64,000 nucleotides of DNA from JAAXIE01 sp965263155. Lineage in GTDB: Bacteria > Chloroflexota > Dehalococcoidia > Lucifugimonadales > JAAXIE01. The notes under the pieces were generated by a model, which was not told the DNA's origin, ran no database searches, and saw only the letters and a program-made list of their open reading frames with translations. Shown here one piece after another: positions 1 through 8,700 of the stretch (its first letter is position 1; every line of letters starts with the position of its first letter). The DNA is taken from positions 496,001 to 560,000 of the forward strand of contig OZ253586.1 of NCBI GenBank assembly GCA_965263155.1, read 5' to 3'. The translations under genes were made by a program, and so were the position numbers.

Positions 1-202
1 GCATGGCTGTCCACGCCAAGGTGCGATACATGACGCCGGTGTCGAGAAATCTGTAGCCCAGCCTGCAGGCCAGAATCCTGCCTACTGTAGTCTTGCCTGA
101 GGCGGCTGGGCCGTCAATGGCGATGGTTGGGTGCTTGCGCGGTACCCCTCCGCTAGAGCGTAAGGGCGTGCCTAACGGTTGATTTTCCGTCGAAAGAAAC
201 AC
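1..202 (-). CDS. cmk: Cytidylate kinase, N-terminal part (cut by window edge)
   Basis: CMP/dCMP kinase makes CDP/dCDP from CMP/dCMP and ATP. Reading the minus strand gives about 67 residues with the P-loop IDGPAASGKTTV, then LGYRFLDTGVMYR, the usual CMP-kinase N-terminus with its nucleotide-binding loop and the D-T-G-x-x-Y-R substrate segment. The gene runs off base 1, so most of it is missing. No ATG lies in frame. The best start is the GTG at 202, because TATACT (210-215) ends exactly 7 nt before it, suggesting a leaderless mRNA. The roughly 25 residues before the P-loop look unconserved, so the start is inferred. Confidence 0.75.
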   Translation of the reverse strand, partial: MFLSTENQPLGTPLRSSGGVPRKHPTIAIDGPAASGKTTVGRILACRLGYRFLDTGVMYRTLAWTAM

Positions 203-209
203 CGTTGGG

Positions 210-215
210 AGTATA
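210..215 (-). promoter_or_regulatory. -10 box of a likely leaderless cmk promoter
   Basis: TATACT on the minus strand, followed by 7 nt and then the GTG start. The same arrangement occurs before the lipoprotein gene at 1338. No convincing -35 hexamer. Confidence 0.45.
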
Positions 216-300
216 TACTCGACAGCTATGAGTGTATAGCTTTCTCCTCACTAGGCCCTGCCTCACTGGGCGCTCACGTAGCGGCAGGCGGCGCCTCTCC

Positions 301-1338
301 CTACCAGTCGGGCTGGTAGTCCTCGACGCCGTTGTTGGTCAGGCGCTTCTGATTCGTGCCGTCGGGGTCCATAGCAAAAATCTCGCCCTCCATGTACAGG
401 TAGGAGACGAAAGCGATTCGCTTGCCATCGGGTGACCACACTGGCGAGGACTCCTCCACGTTGTTCTTGGTGAGCGGTTCTTGACCACTTCCGTCGGCCT
501 TCATCACGAATATCTCGGCGTCCCCATCGGTGGAGGAGACGTAGCATATCTGCTTGCCATCAGGTGACCACTTGGGGTCGTAGTTGTCGCCCGCATTCTG
601 GGTTAAGGCTTTGCGCTCGCTGCCGTCGCCGTTCATCACGAATATATCCTGCTGATCGTCTTCACCTGTGGAGACGAAGACAATCTGGTCGCCCTTGGGC
701 GACCACTGCGGAGAATGGTCCGCGGACTCAGTCAGCCGTTGCACGTTGACCCCATCCGGATTGCGCAGCACGATGCCCGGCGGGTCGGCGACGGTGAAAA
801 GCAGCGACGCTCCGTCGGCCGACCAATCGCCTAAGATCACGCCTTTGGCATCGTAGGTCACGCGGCGCTCGTCTGAACCGTCGACGCTGAGGTGCCATAT
901 CTCCGGTTCACCGGTGCGGTCTGACACCAATGCAATACGCTGGCTATCAGGCGACCACACATGCTGCCCGTTGAGGCCGGGAGAGCCGGCTATCTTGGCC
1001 TGCATGGTCCCGTCCTCCTGGATACGGATGATGTCTGAGTCTGTGTCAGAAGTCTGGGACACGAAGGCGATCCAGCGGTTGTTCGGCGACCGGATGGGGC
1101 GCGACTCGCTTGCCTCAGTGGTCGACAGTCGTAACTGTTCCGAGCCGTCGGGCTGCATCACGTAGACTTCGGGGTTGCCATCGCGCTCGGAGATAAACGT
1201 AATGACCCCATTGCCTGAGCCACACGCTAGGGTCAACGTGACCAACATCATAGGAAAGACCGCGAACAGGAGTGTTGGGGCCCTCCCGGCGGCCGCGAAG
1301 AGGCGCGCCGCTTGCCCCTTTCCCACACCCAACTTCAT
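301..1338 (-). CDS. TolB-like beta-propeller lipoprotein (PD40/WD40-like repeats)
   Basis: Predicted lipoprotein of about 345 residues. The N-terminus has a basic stretch, a hydrophobic core and the lipobox LTLAC (Cys39), so signal peptidase II processing and membrane anchoring are expected. The rest is a series of TolB-type blades of the form D-G-x-x-E-[IV]-[YF]-V-M-x-x-D-G-S-x-x-x-x-L-T alternating with W-S-P-D-G-x-x-I-x-F-V-S. At least six are visible. Such propellers bind peptides or other envelope ligands; the ligand cannot be told here. A longer reading frame begins at 1515, but it would overlap the divergent monooxygenase gene and place the signal peptide internally, so the ATG at 1338 is preferred. 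TATACT ends 7 nt before that ATG. Confidence 0.85.
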   Translation of the reverse strand: MKLGVGKGQAARLFAAAGRAPTLLFAVFPMMLVTLTLACGSGNGVITFISERDGNPEVYVMQPDGSEQLRLSTTEASESRPIRSPNNRWIAFVSQTSDTDSDIIRIQEDGTMQAKIAGSPGLNGQHVWSPDSQRIALVSDRTGEPEIWHLSVDGSDERRVTYDAKGVILGDWSADGASLLFTVADPPGIVLRNPDGVNVQRLTESADHSPQWSPKGDQIVFVSTGEDDQQDIFVMNGDGSERKALTQNAGDNYDPKWSPDGKQICYVSSTDGDAEIFVMKADGSGQEPLTKNNVEESSPVWSPDGKRIAFVSYLYMEGEIFAMDPDGTNQKRLTNNGVEDYQPDW

Positions 1339-1345
1339 GGGGGTG

Positions 1346-1351
1346 AGTATA
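1346..1351 (-). promoter_or_regulatory. -10 box of a likely leaderless lipoprotein promoter
   Basis: TATACT on the minus strand, 7 nt before the ATG at 1338, leaving no room for a ribosome-binding site. Same spacing as at cmk. Confidence 0.5.
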
Positions 1352-1409
1352 ACAAGGCCCTGCGACGGCTCAGGCACCGGTTGGGCTGCCAGTTCCGGGC
1401 AGTTCAGGG

Positions 1410-1415
1410 TATAAT
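1410..1415 (+). promoter_or_regulatory. -10 box for the LLM monooxygenase gene
   Basis: TATAAT on the plus strand, 32 nt before the ATG at 1448. A purine-rich Shine-Dalgarno (AGGGAGGGG) follows. No good -35 at 17 nt. It is divergent from the lipoprotein promoter, so the two start regions share about 110 bp. Confidence 0.5.
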
Positions 1416-1447
1416 CGCCGAGGTTTCTGCCAAGGGAGGGGCAAGGC

Positions 1448-2620
1448 ATGATTGACAAGTTTTCCGTGTTGTACGTTGGCCAGATTGAGCTGGACAACAT
1501 TGGCCTAGAGGGCACTCCGGCCGACGAGAGGCGCTATCCCAACGAGCGGCTCACCGAGGGGCTGGCCAACTCGGAGCGGTTGGCGGTGCTGCTGGACGAG
1601 TTGGGCTTCTACGCCATGTGGACAGCCGAACACCACTTTCAACGGGAAGGCTACGAGTGCCTGCCCAACCTGATACTGCTGGGCACTCATCTGGCGGGCA
1701 AGACCAAGAACCTGAAGTTCGGCTGCGCCTTCAACATCGCCCCCATGTGGCACCCCCTGCGTCTAGCGGAAGACTACGCCATGGCCGACTTTCTCACCGG
1801 CGGGCGCATTATCTTCGGGGTGGGTCGTGGTTATCACAGCCGCGAGGTGGAGACATTCGGCGCACCCGTCATCGACAACGACGCCAACCGCGAACTGTTC
1901 GAAGAGCAGATGGAGATCATCTTCAAAGCCTTCAACGAGGAGTCCTTCAGCCATCAGGGGAAGCACTACCAACTCCCAGCGCAGGTCCCGTACCGTGGCT
2001 ACGATCTGCAGGACATCACCTTGGTGCCCCGGCCCTCGCACCAGCCAGTGGAGATATGGCAGCCCATCGCCAGCGGTAAGACCCTGGAGTGGATGGCCAG
2101 CAAGGGCATCAAGGCTATGGTGGGCCTCACAGGTGAGCTGTTGGTGGACCGGCTTTTCCGCGACTACCAAGGCTACGCCGCCAAGCATGGTCGCGACCTA
2201 GTCTTGGGAGAGGGCTTGGCCCTCAACGTGGGCTTCTACTTGGCCGACACGCAGGAGGAGGCGATGGAGCAGGTACGCGCCTCCCACGACGAGCGTTACA
2301 AGTGGTTCGCTCCCTTCGGCTTTGTGCGTTACACCGACGAACAGGGACGCGCTTGGGGCACACCAGGCGCGCCGGCGCGCCTGCCGCACATCGAGGACGG
2401 GGTGAAGCAGAAGGCTTGGATATGCGGTCCGTCGGAGCGGTTCGTGTCCCACCTCAAGGAAACCGAGGAGAAATACCCAGGGCTGGAGCACATTGTGCTC
2501 CACTGGCCTGAGGGCATGCCTTGGGTCGAATTCAGCGAGCAGCTGAAACGTTTCGCCCAAGAGGTCATGCCCGCGTTCCAGAGGTCCGAATCCAAGGAGG
2601 CGGCGACGCCTGCTGACTAG
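1448..2620 (+). CDS. LLM-class flavin-dependent oxidoreductase (bacterial luciferase-like)
   Basis: A 390-residue protein of the luciferase-like monooxygenase superfamily, a TIM barrel that uses reduced FMN or F420. Family features seen: an early WTAEHHF segment (around residue 57), GCAFNIAPMWHPLRLAEDYAMADFLTGGR, then FGVGRGYH, the usual flavin-phosphate region. Length fits the family. The substrate cannot be read from sequence. An SD lies 8-10 nt before the ATG. It is followed at 40 nt by the deiodinase-like selenoprotein gene, so cotranscription is possible. Confidence 0.88.
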   Translation: MIDKFSVLYVGQIELDNIGLEGTPADERRYPNERLTEGLANSERLAVLLDELGFYAMWTAEHHFQREGYECLPNLILLGTHLAGKTKNLKFGCAFNIAPMWHPLRLAEDYAMADFLTGGRIIFGVGRGYHSREVETFGAPVIDNDANRELFEEQMEIIFKAFNEESFSHQGKHYQLPAQVPYRGYDLQDITLVPRPSHQPVEIWQPIASGKTLEWMASKGIKAMVGLTGELLVDRLFRDYQGYAAKHGRDLVLGEGLALNVGFYLADTQEEAMEQVRASHDERYKWFAPFGFVRYTDEQGRAWGTPGAPARLPHIEDGVKQKAWICGPSERFVSHLKETEEKYPGLEHIVLHWPEGMPWVEFSEQLKRFAQEVMPAFQRSESKEAATPAD

Positions 2621-2660
2621 ACTGGTGCGATGCGCCGCACCAAACGCGGATGGACCACAA

Positions 2661-3437
2661 GTGATAAAGGGGACAGAGGGAGAATTGGCTATCGACACTG
2701 CGGTTGAGACCTATAACTACGCCAACTTCGGGCCGGTGTCCAGTGCCTCGGACTTTGCCAAGTTCCGTGAGCATATGAAGGTGGGCGACAAAGCCCCAGA
2801 CTTTCCCGCGACACTGTTGGATACAGGGGAGACAGTGCAGTTGAGCAGCTACTGGGAGGACCAAGACCTGCTCGTTGAGTTTGGCTCGCTCACTTGACCC
2901 TATTGCTCGCTGGCGGCGCCAGCGCTGGAACCCATGGCCAAGGATTACGAGTCCAAAGGCTTCAAGTCCATCTTCGTCTACACCCGCGAAGCCCATCCCG
3001 GAGAGCACTACCCGGCTCATCGCAGTATTGAGCAGAAGATATCCCAAGCCATGGCCTTCAAGCAGATATTGGGCATAGAGCGGCCCATCCTTGTGGACGA
3101 CGTCATCGGCACTGGCCACGATCTCTACGGCACACTGCCGAACATGACCTACGTCGTAGCCCGCGGCAGTGGACGTGTGCTGTTCCGCGCCGATTGGACC
3201 GACCCCCCCACCATCGAGAATGTCCTAGACTACATCCTCGACTGTCGTACGCGGCGGCGTGAGGGGGTACGTCTGACGCCCTTCTATTCGGAGATCGTTG
3301 GCTACCGGTGGAGCGACCAAGCCAAGCAGGAGGAGGCCTTGGAGCGGGCTGGCCCGCAGGCAGTAGAAGACATGGCCACGGCCATGCAGCGTCGTGGCAG
3401 CGGCCCTAGGCCGGGCTTCATCTCACTGGATTCATAG
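2661..3437 (+). CDS. Putative selenoprotein: deiodinase-like thioredoxin-fold protein (in-frame TGA = Sec)
   Basis: One reading frame runs from about 2661 to 3437 with a single internal TGA at 2895-2897. Around it the protein reads DLLVEFGSLT-U-PYCSLAAPALEPM, giving a U-x-x-C redox motif at the end of beta-1 of a thioredoxin fold. Upstream is the AhpC/TSA-type opening VGDKAPDF; downstream is IFVYTREAHPGEHYPAH, closely like the Y-x-E-E-A-H-P segment of iodothyronine deiodinases, then LVDDVIGTGHDLYG. Similarity continues for about 180 residues past the TGA, so the codon is read as selenocysteine (about residue 79). A perfect 7-bp hairpin follows the TGA. The start is unsure: GTG 2661 is used; GTG 2625 or TTG 2685 are possible. 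Substrate unknown; deiodination is not implied. Confidence 0.82.
2908..2924 (+). promoter_or_regulatory. Candidate bacterial SECIS hairpin of the deiodinase-like gene
   Basis: Perfect stem CGCTGGC/GCCAGCG (7 bp) around a GGC loop. The stem begins 10 nt after the TGA and the loop lies 17 nt after it, inside the usual bacterial SECIS distance of roughly 16-37 nt. G residues in the loop fit the SelB recognition pattern. Confidence 0.6.
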
Positions 3438-3514
3438 GGGACTTGCTGGCTGGAGCCGCAACCGGCTTTCGTTCAGTGTCAGGGATATAACCCAAATACA
3501 GGAAGCGAGGACGA

Positions 3515-4369
3515 ATGACCACTCAGAAGAGCGTACGATACGACCCCAATGCTACCTATGAGGTACGCGAGTTCGACGTGGAATACCTGAACTACCAAGG
3601 CGAGTTCCGTCAGGTTCGCATCTACCAGCCGGAGGGCGATGGCCCCTTCCCTGTGCTGTTGAGTGTTCACGGAGGGGCTTGGAGCAACGGCAACCACACG
3701 AATAATCCGGTGACGACACGCCCCATAGCAGCCAGCGGCGTGTTGGTGGCCGCCATCGCATTGCGCGTTGCGCCGGAGTTCCCTTATCCGGCTCAGGTGC
3801 AGGACACCAACTACGGCACGCGCTGGCTCAAGCAGCACGCCAGCGAATTCAAGGGCGACCCGACCACGCTGGGCGCCATCGGCTACTCCTCTGGCGGGCA
3901 CACGCTGCCCCTGTCGGCCATGCGTCCTAACGACCCCCGGTACAATGCCATACCCTTGGACGGGACCGCCGACGCTACCGTGGGCTGGATGGGCGTCTGT
4001 TGGCCGGTTATCGACCCTTACGTCCGGCACATGATTTCCCAGAAGGCTGGGAATGACGAACTGTCGGCCAAGAATATGGGTTATTTCCTCAGTGAAGAGG
4101 CGATGCACGAGGCCAACCCGGTGGAGATGCTGGAGCGTGGCGAACGGTGTACTATGCCCCCAACACTCGTGGTTCACGGCACTGCCGACGACAACGTGCC
4201 CTTTGAGCGGGCCGACCGGTTCTGCTCCTTGTACAACGCAGCAGGCGGGCGGGCCCAATTGGAACCCTTCCAAGACCAGCCTCACAGCTTCGGCAACACA
4301 CCCGGCCCCCAGTGCGACAGGCTTATCGAGGTGGTCAAGGGGTACATCGCGAAATTCCTGGATTCATAA
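3515..4369 (+). CDS. Alpha/beta hydrolase (HSL-type carboxylesterase)
   Basis: A 284-residue alpha/beta-hydrolase-fold esterase, probably cytoplasmic (no signal peptide). The oxyanion-hole motif HGGAW is near residue 51. The nucleophile elbow GYSSGG has its Ser near residue 128. The acid is likely the Asp in GTADDNVPF and the His lies in QPHSFG near the C-terminus, completing the triad. This order is typical of hormone-sensitive-lipase-like carboxylesterases. It starts 77 nt after the selenoprotein gene and may share its transcript. Substrate unknown. Confidence 0.85.
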   Translation: MTTQKSVRYDPNATYEVREFDVEYLNYQGEFRQVRIYQPEGDGPFPVLLSVHGGAWSNGNHTNNPVTTRPIAASGVLVAAIALRVAPEFPYPAQVQDTNYGTRWLKQHASEFKGDPTTLGAIGYSSGGHTLPLSAMRPNDPRYNAIPLDGTADATVGWMGVCWPVIDPYVRHMISQKAGNDELSAKNMGYFLSEEAMHEANPVEMLERGERCTMPPTLVVHGTADDNVPFERADRFCSLYNAAGGRAQLEPFQDQPHSFGNTPGPQCDRLIEVVKGYIAKFLDS

Positions 4370-4417
4370 CTGGGTTTCGAGACCAGCACAATCGCAAGCG
4401 ACTATCGGAGGTGAAAG

Positions 4418-4813
4418 ATGGCTCTCACAATAGCTGAAGCAAACAGGATCGTGGAAGGCGCGATAGCAGAAGCGGAAAACATGGGGATCAAGATTAGCGC
4501 TGCCGTGGTTGACTCCGGCGGGCGGCTGGTGGCCTTCAACCGCATGGACGGCGCAATTTGGGGCGGAGTGTATGGCTCTCAAGGCAAGGCCGTGGCCTCG
4601 GCGGGGTTCGGCAGGTCCAGCGCCCTCATTCAGGCTAACTACGACGCGAGCCCGACTCTGCGGGGCATCGTGGCCGCCGAGGGACACATGATCGCCGGCC
4701 AAGGCGCCATGCCCATCATGCGCGACGGTGTGTGTGAAGGCGCTTGTGGCGTGGGCGGTGGCACTGCTCAACAGGACGAGGACTGCGCCAACGCAGGCGT
4801 GGCCAAGCTCTAG
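4418..4813 (+). CDS. GlcG/HbpS-family (DUF336) protein
   Basis: 131 residues, the usual size of the GlcG/HbpS (DUF336) family. It shows the family opening with an A-x-x-I-V-x-x-A-I-A-x-A helix, then AAVVDSGGRLVAFNRMDGA and a glycine-rich C-terminal GxGGGTAQQDEDCA segment. HbpS binds haem or other tetrapyrroles, whereas GlcG members sit in glycolate or small-molecule catabolic operons without a proven reaction. An SD (GGAGGTG) precedes the ATG. Located 48 nt after the esterase, probably the same operon. Confidence 0.85.
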   Translation: MALTIAEANRIVEGAIAEAENMGIKISAAVVDSGGRLVAFNRMDGAIWGGVYGSQGKAVASAGFGRSSALIQANYDASPTLRGIVAAEGHMIAGQGAMPIMRDGVCEGACGVGGGTAQQDEDCANAGVAKL

Positions 4814-4859
4814 CCTGCTATATCCCGCTGGCTCTATCACGTTCATGCATATGGTATAT

Positions 4860-4878
4860 CGTTCAGCATCGCTGAACG
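4860..4878. promoter_or_regulatory. Perfect 8-bp palindrome in the gap before the ABC genes
   Basis: CGTTCAGC-ATC-GCTGAACG, a perfect inverted repeat with a 3-nt centre, 46 nt after the DUF336 stop and 124 nt before the ABC ATPase start. No T-tract follows, so it could be an operator or a weak terminator. Confidence 0.4.
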
Positions 4879-5001
4879 CTATGCGTAGGCACTGACATAC
4901 TGCCCAGTGGCTGATGGGGCCAGCGGGGGCCGATGCGACAGGTCTTCCCAGCCAGTTGGCGATCCATGGCCGCCTGATATTCGGGAAGCCCCTAGGATGG
5001 T

Positions 5002-5784
5002 ATGGAAGACCTGATAATCGACGCCTCCGGCATCCGTAAGACCTACCGTGCTGGCGCGTTAGAGGTTCATGCCCTGCGAGGCATTGATCTCCGTGTGCGC
5101 CGCCAAGAAGTTGTGGCCATCATGGGCCCCAGCGGGTGCGGCAAGACTACCCTCCTCAACTGCCTGTCGGGGCTGGATGAGATAGACGAGGGTCAGGTCC
5201 TGATTGATGGCGTGGTGCTCCACGACCTGCCCGACGACTACCGCAGCGACTACCGCGCCCAGAACATGGGCTTCGTTTTCCAGCTCTACAACCTGCTTCC
5301 GGTGCTCAAGACCGTGGAGAACGTGGAGTTGCCTCTGCTCGTCTCTGGGATGAACCCCAAAGAGGCCCGCAGGCGTTCCGTGGAGTTGCTGGACTTGGTG
5401 GGGCTAGCTGACAGAGCGCACCACCTGCCCGGTGAGCTCTCTGGGGGCCAGCGGCAGCGGGTGACTCTCGCCCGGGCTTTGGTCAATACCCCCGCCATCG
5501 TCTGGGCCGATGAACCCACCGGTGATCTGGACACCGAGACCGCCACGGGCATCATCGACCTGATGATTCGACTGAACCGCGAGAACGGCCAGACCTTCGT
5601 TGTCGTCACCCACTCGCTGGAGGTGGGGCGTCGCGCCCATCGCATCGTGCGGATGCGAGACGGCGTCATCGAGCGCGAGGAGTTGGACCCGTCGTCGGCT
5701 ACATGGTTTGGCTCGGCGCCTACATCGCCAACCGTTCCATCCGCTGCCATTCCAACTGCAACAGTGGACGGCGCCGACAACTGA
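5002..5784 (+). CDS. ABC transporter ATP-binding protein (LolD/MacB type)
   Basis: 260-residue ATPase of the MacB/LolD/FtsE branch. Walker A GPSGCGKT is near residues 42-49, the Q-loop is in FVFQLYNLLPVLKT, the signature is LSGGQRQR, Walker B is IVWADEPTGDLD and the switch His is in VVTHS. The FQLYNLLP and NVELPLL context is typical of ATPases that power FtsX-type extrusion permeases. It lies 9 nt before the large permease gene, its evident partner. The last 30 residues are Pro/Ala/Thr-rich and not part of the domain. The transported substrate cannot be told; lipoprotein, lipid or peptide extrusion is usual. Confidence 0.92.
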   Translation: MEDLIIDASGIRKTYRAGALEVHALRGIDLRVRRQEVVAIMGPSGCGKTTLLNCLSGLDEIDEGQVLIDGVVLHDLPDDYRSDYRAQNMGFVFQLYNLLPVLKTVENVELPLLVSGMNPKEARRRSVELLDLVGLADRAHHLPGELSGGQRQRVTLARALVNTPAIVWADEPTGDLDTETATGIIDLMIRLNRENGQTFVVVTHSLEVGRRAHRIVRMRDGVIEREELDPSSATWFGSAPTSPTVPSAAIPTATVDGADN

Positions 5785-5793
5785 GACTGCTGA

Positions 5794-8700
5794 ATGGAAG
5801 AGCTTTTCGGCGTTTCCATCAAGGTCTACATGTTCGTGCTGCTGGCAATCCTCGTGCCAGCGTTGGCCCTGATTCTCTACCGAGGCTGGCGCAATCCCGT
5901 CTTGGTCAAGCTGGGTCTCCGCAACATCCCTCGTCGCAAGGCCCAGACGGTCCTCATCATAGTGGGCATCATGCTCAGCGCGGTGATCACAGCGGCTGCT
6001 TTTGGCACGGGCGACACCATCAGCTACTCCATCCGCCAAGAAGCGGTGAAGGTGCTGGGCCCCATCGACGAAATCATCGTCCCAGCCCGGGCTACTGAGG
6101 CGGACACCTTCGGCAGCAACCCTTACGTGCCCTACCAGCAGTTCCAAGAATTGCAGAATGACTTGGGCGGCCTGCCCAGCATCGATGGCATCACTCCCGG
6201 CATAGGCGAAACGGTGCCTGCAGTGAATTTGGACACCAACCTGAGCGAGGGCGCCTTCCGCATCGCTGGGGTTGACCCAGCCCACTTCGGAGGTTTTGGC
6301 GGTCTCGTCTTCTCCTCGGGTGGTGGAGCACAGTTGGAGAGCCTGGCCCCTGACGAAGGGTACATCAACCAGGAAGCCGCCAAGGAGATGAAGGCCGAGG
6401 CAGGCCATCGGCTGTCCTTAACCCTGCCCGCGGAGGACCGGGAGACGCGCCCCACAGTGATCACCGTGAAGGGCGTCGTGGAGCAGGGAGGCTTGGCAGG
6501 CGACTCGCCCACCCTTCTCTTGCCTCTCACCCGTGTGCAAGAGCTGTTCCATCGCGACGGCCAGATCAACTACATCGCGGTCTCCAACCGTGGTGACGAC
6601 AAGAGTGGAGCCGAGCTGAGCGAGGAGGTGACCAACCTTCTGCGGGTGCGCTTCGCTGACCCAGCTGTGGCTACCGAGCTGAAAGAGTTGCTGACCAGCC
6701 CAAGCGCTATTGCTGCCTTGGAGGTGAGCGCCAGCGCCTCCAGTTCCGGGACGGAGGAGTTGGAACTAGTGCGGCTGGTGCGAGCCCTTGAAGAGCCCGG
6801 CGTCGACTACCAATTGGTGGCCCTGCTGGCCAACCAGGAGGCGCAGGCTCAGGTGTTGAAGGCTCTGGTGAAGGCCGACCTTGGCGATGCGTCCGATGGC
6901 GGGAACCCGCTGGAGACGCGCGCGGGGACGCTGTTCGCTGACCTTGCGGAGTACCGAGTGCTGGACGTGAAGCGTCAGGTGCTGGAGGAGGCCGACCTGA
7001 TTGGCAGCTTCGTCACCACTTTCTTCCTAGTCATGGGCCTCTTCTCGGTCATTGTAGGTGTACTGCTGATATTTCTGATATTCGTCATGCTGGCGGCTGC
7101 TCGGCGCACCGAGATGGGCATGGCCCGGGCCGTAGGCGCGCGCCGCGTACACTTGGTGCAGATGTTCGTGTTCGAGGGCACCGCCTACTCGTTGGTATCG
7201 GCGGCCATCGGCGTAGGCATCGGACTGGGGGTCAGCTCCCTTATCGTGGTGATTGCCAACCGTATCTTTCAGGCAGGAGGCGCGCGGGCTGGGGACTTCC
7301 AGATGACGCCCCATTTCGAGCCGGAGAGCATCGTCGTGGCCTACTGCTTGGCCATGGTCATCACCCTGATTACCGTGGGCCTCTCGGCCTACCGCGTGAG
7401 TCGTCTGAACATCTCGTCGGCAGTGCGGGACCTGCCCACCGCCTCCATCTCTGGTTCCGCAGGTAGCTGGCGTCAGGGGTTCTTGCCTTTGGTCTTCCAG
7501 TTACGGAGGGCTGCCTATGCGCCGCGGTCGGTACTGCAAGCCGTGGCAGCCGTTCAGCCGCAGAGAGCAGCAGATGCCTTGGCTCGTCTCGTGTGGTCCC
7601 TAGTATCCATCCCGTTCTTAGCGATGGCGGCTTCTGCACGGCTGCTATGGCCTCCCCTCTCCCAAGGCTGGCTCACCTTTCTTCTGGGGTTGCTGCTGAC
7701 ATATAGCAGCATCGACTCGCAGATCGCTTGGTTCCGCATCGGCGTAGCCCTGATGATTATCGGGTTGGGACTGATGCTGCGCCTCGGGTTGCGCCGCACA
7801 TCCCTCCGAAAAGATACCGCTGACCGTATCGCCTATACCTTCATCGGTGTGGTGATGTTGGTGTTTTGGATGTTGCCCTTTGACATACTGCGCAAGGTGT
7901 CAGGAGACTTGAGTGGCGGGCCCGAGATGTTCTTCGTGTCGGGCATCTCTATGGTGGGGGCGGGTGTCTGGACGGTGATGTACAACTCGGACCTGCTGCT
8001 GAGGGGGCTGGCGTTGGCCACTGGTGGGTTCGGCAAGTTCAGGCCGGTAATGGTCACCGCCGTGGCCTACCCCATGAGCTCGAAGTTTCGTACCGGTCTG
8101 ACGCTGGCCATGTTTGCCCTAGTTATCTTCACGCTGATCGTCATGTCTATCCTCACCGATGCGTTCGGGCGTGTTGGCACGGACACAGAGGTAGTTTCCG
8201 GCGGTTGGGATATCGAGGCGTCAGTCAATCTCAATGCCCCCATCGACGACTTGGAGCAGGGCATTGTCGAAGCACCTGAGCTGCGTCGAGAGGACCTGGA
8301 GGCGATAGGCGGTTATACGTTCGTACCCGTCGAGGTGCGTCAAATTGGAGCCGAGGAGCGCAGTTGGAAGCCCTACGTGATTAAAGCCGCCGATGCTGGC
8401 TTCCTCCTGAACAGCACCCACCGGCTGAGGATAATCGCCGACGGTTACGGGCCAGACCTGTCGGACGTATGGCGGGCCCTGAATGACGACCCCACGCTGG
8501 TGGTCGTCGATGCTCCGGCCGTCCCCAGCCGTACCGGGGTGGGCAACACGGGTTGGGCACCTTTCAACGTGGAGGGAGTGAAATACGAGGACCAGTCGAT
8601 GACGCCCTTCGAAATCGAGGCGCGGGAACCCCGTACCGGCGGGTTGGTGCGCCTTACCGTAATTGGGGTGCTGGATGTGCTGGCGGAAGACTTCGGCGAT

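Noticed and set aside
263..547. Overlapping minus-strand frame beside the lipoprotein gene
   Set aside because: It is a shifted reading of the repetitive TolB-like blades.
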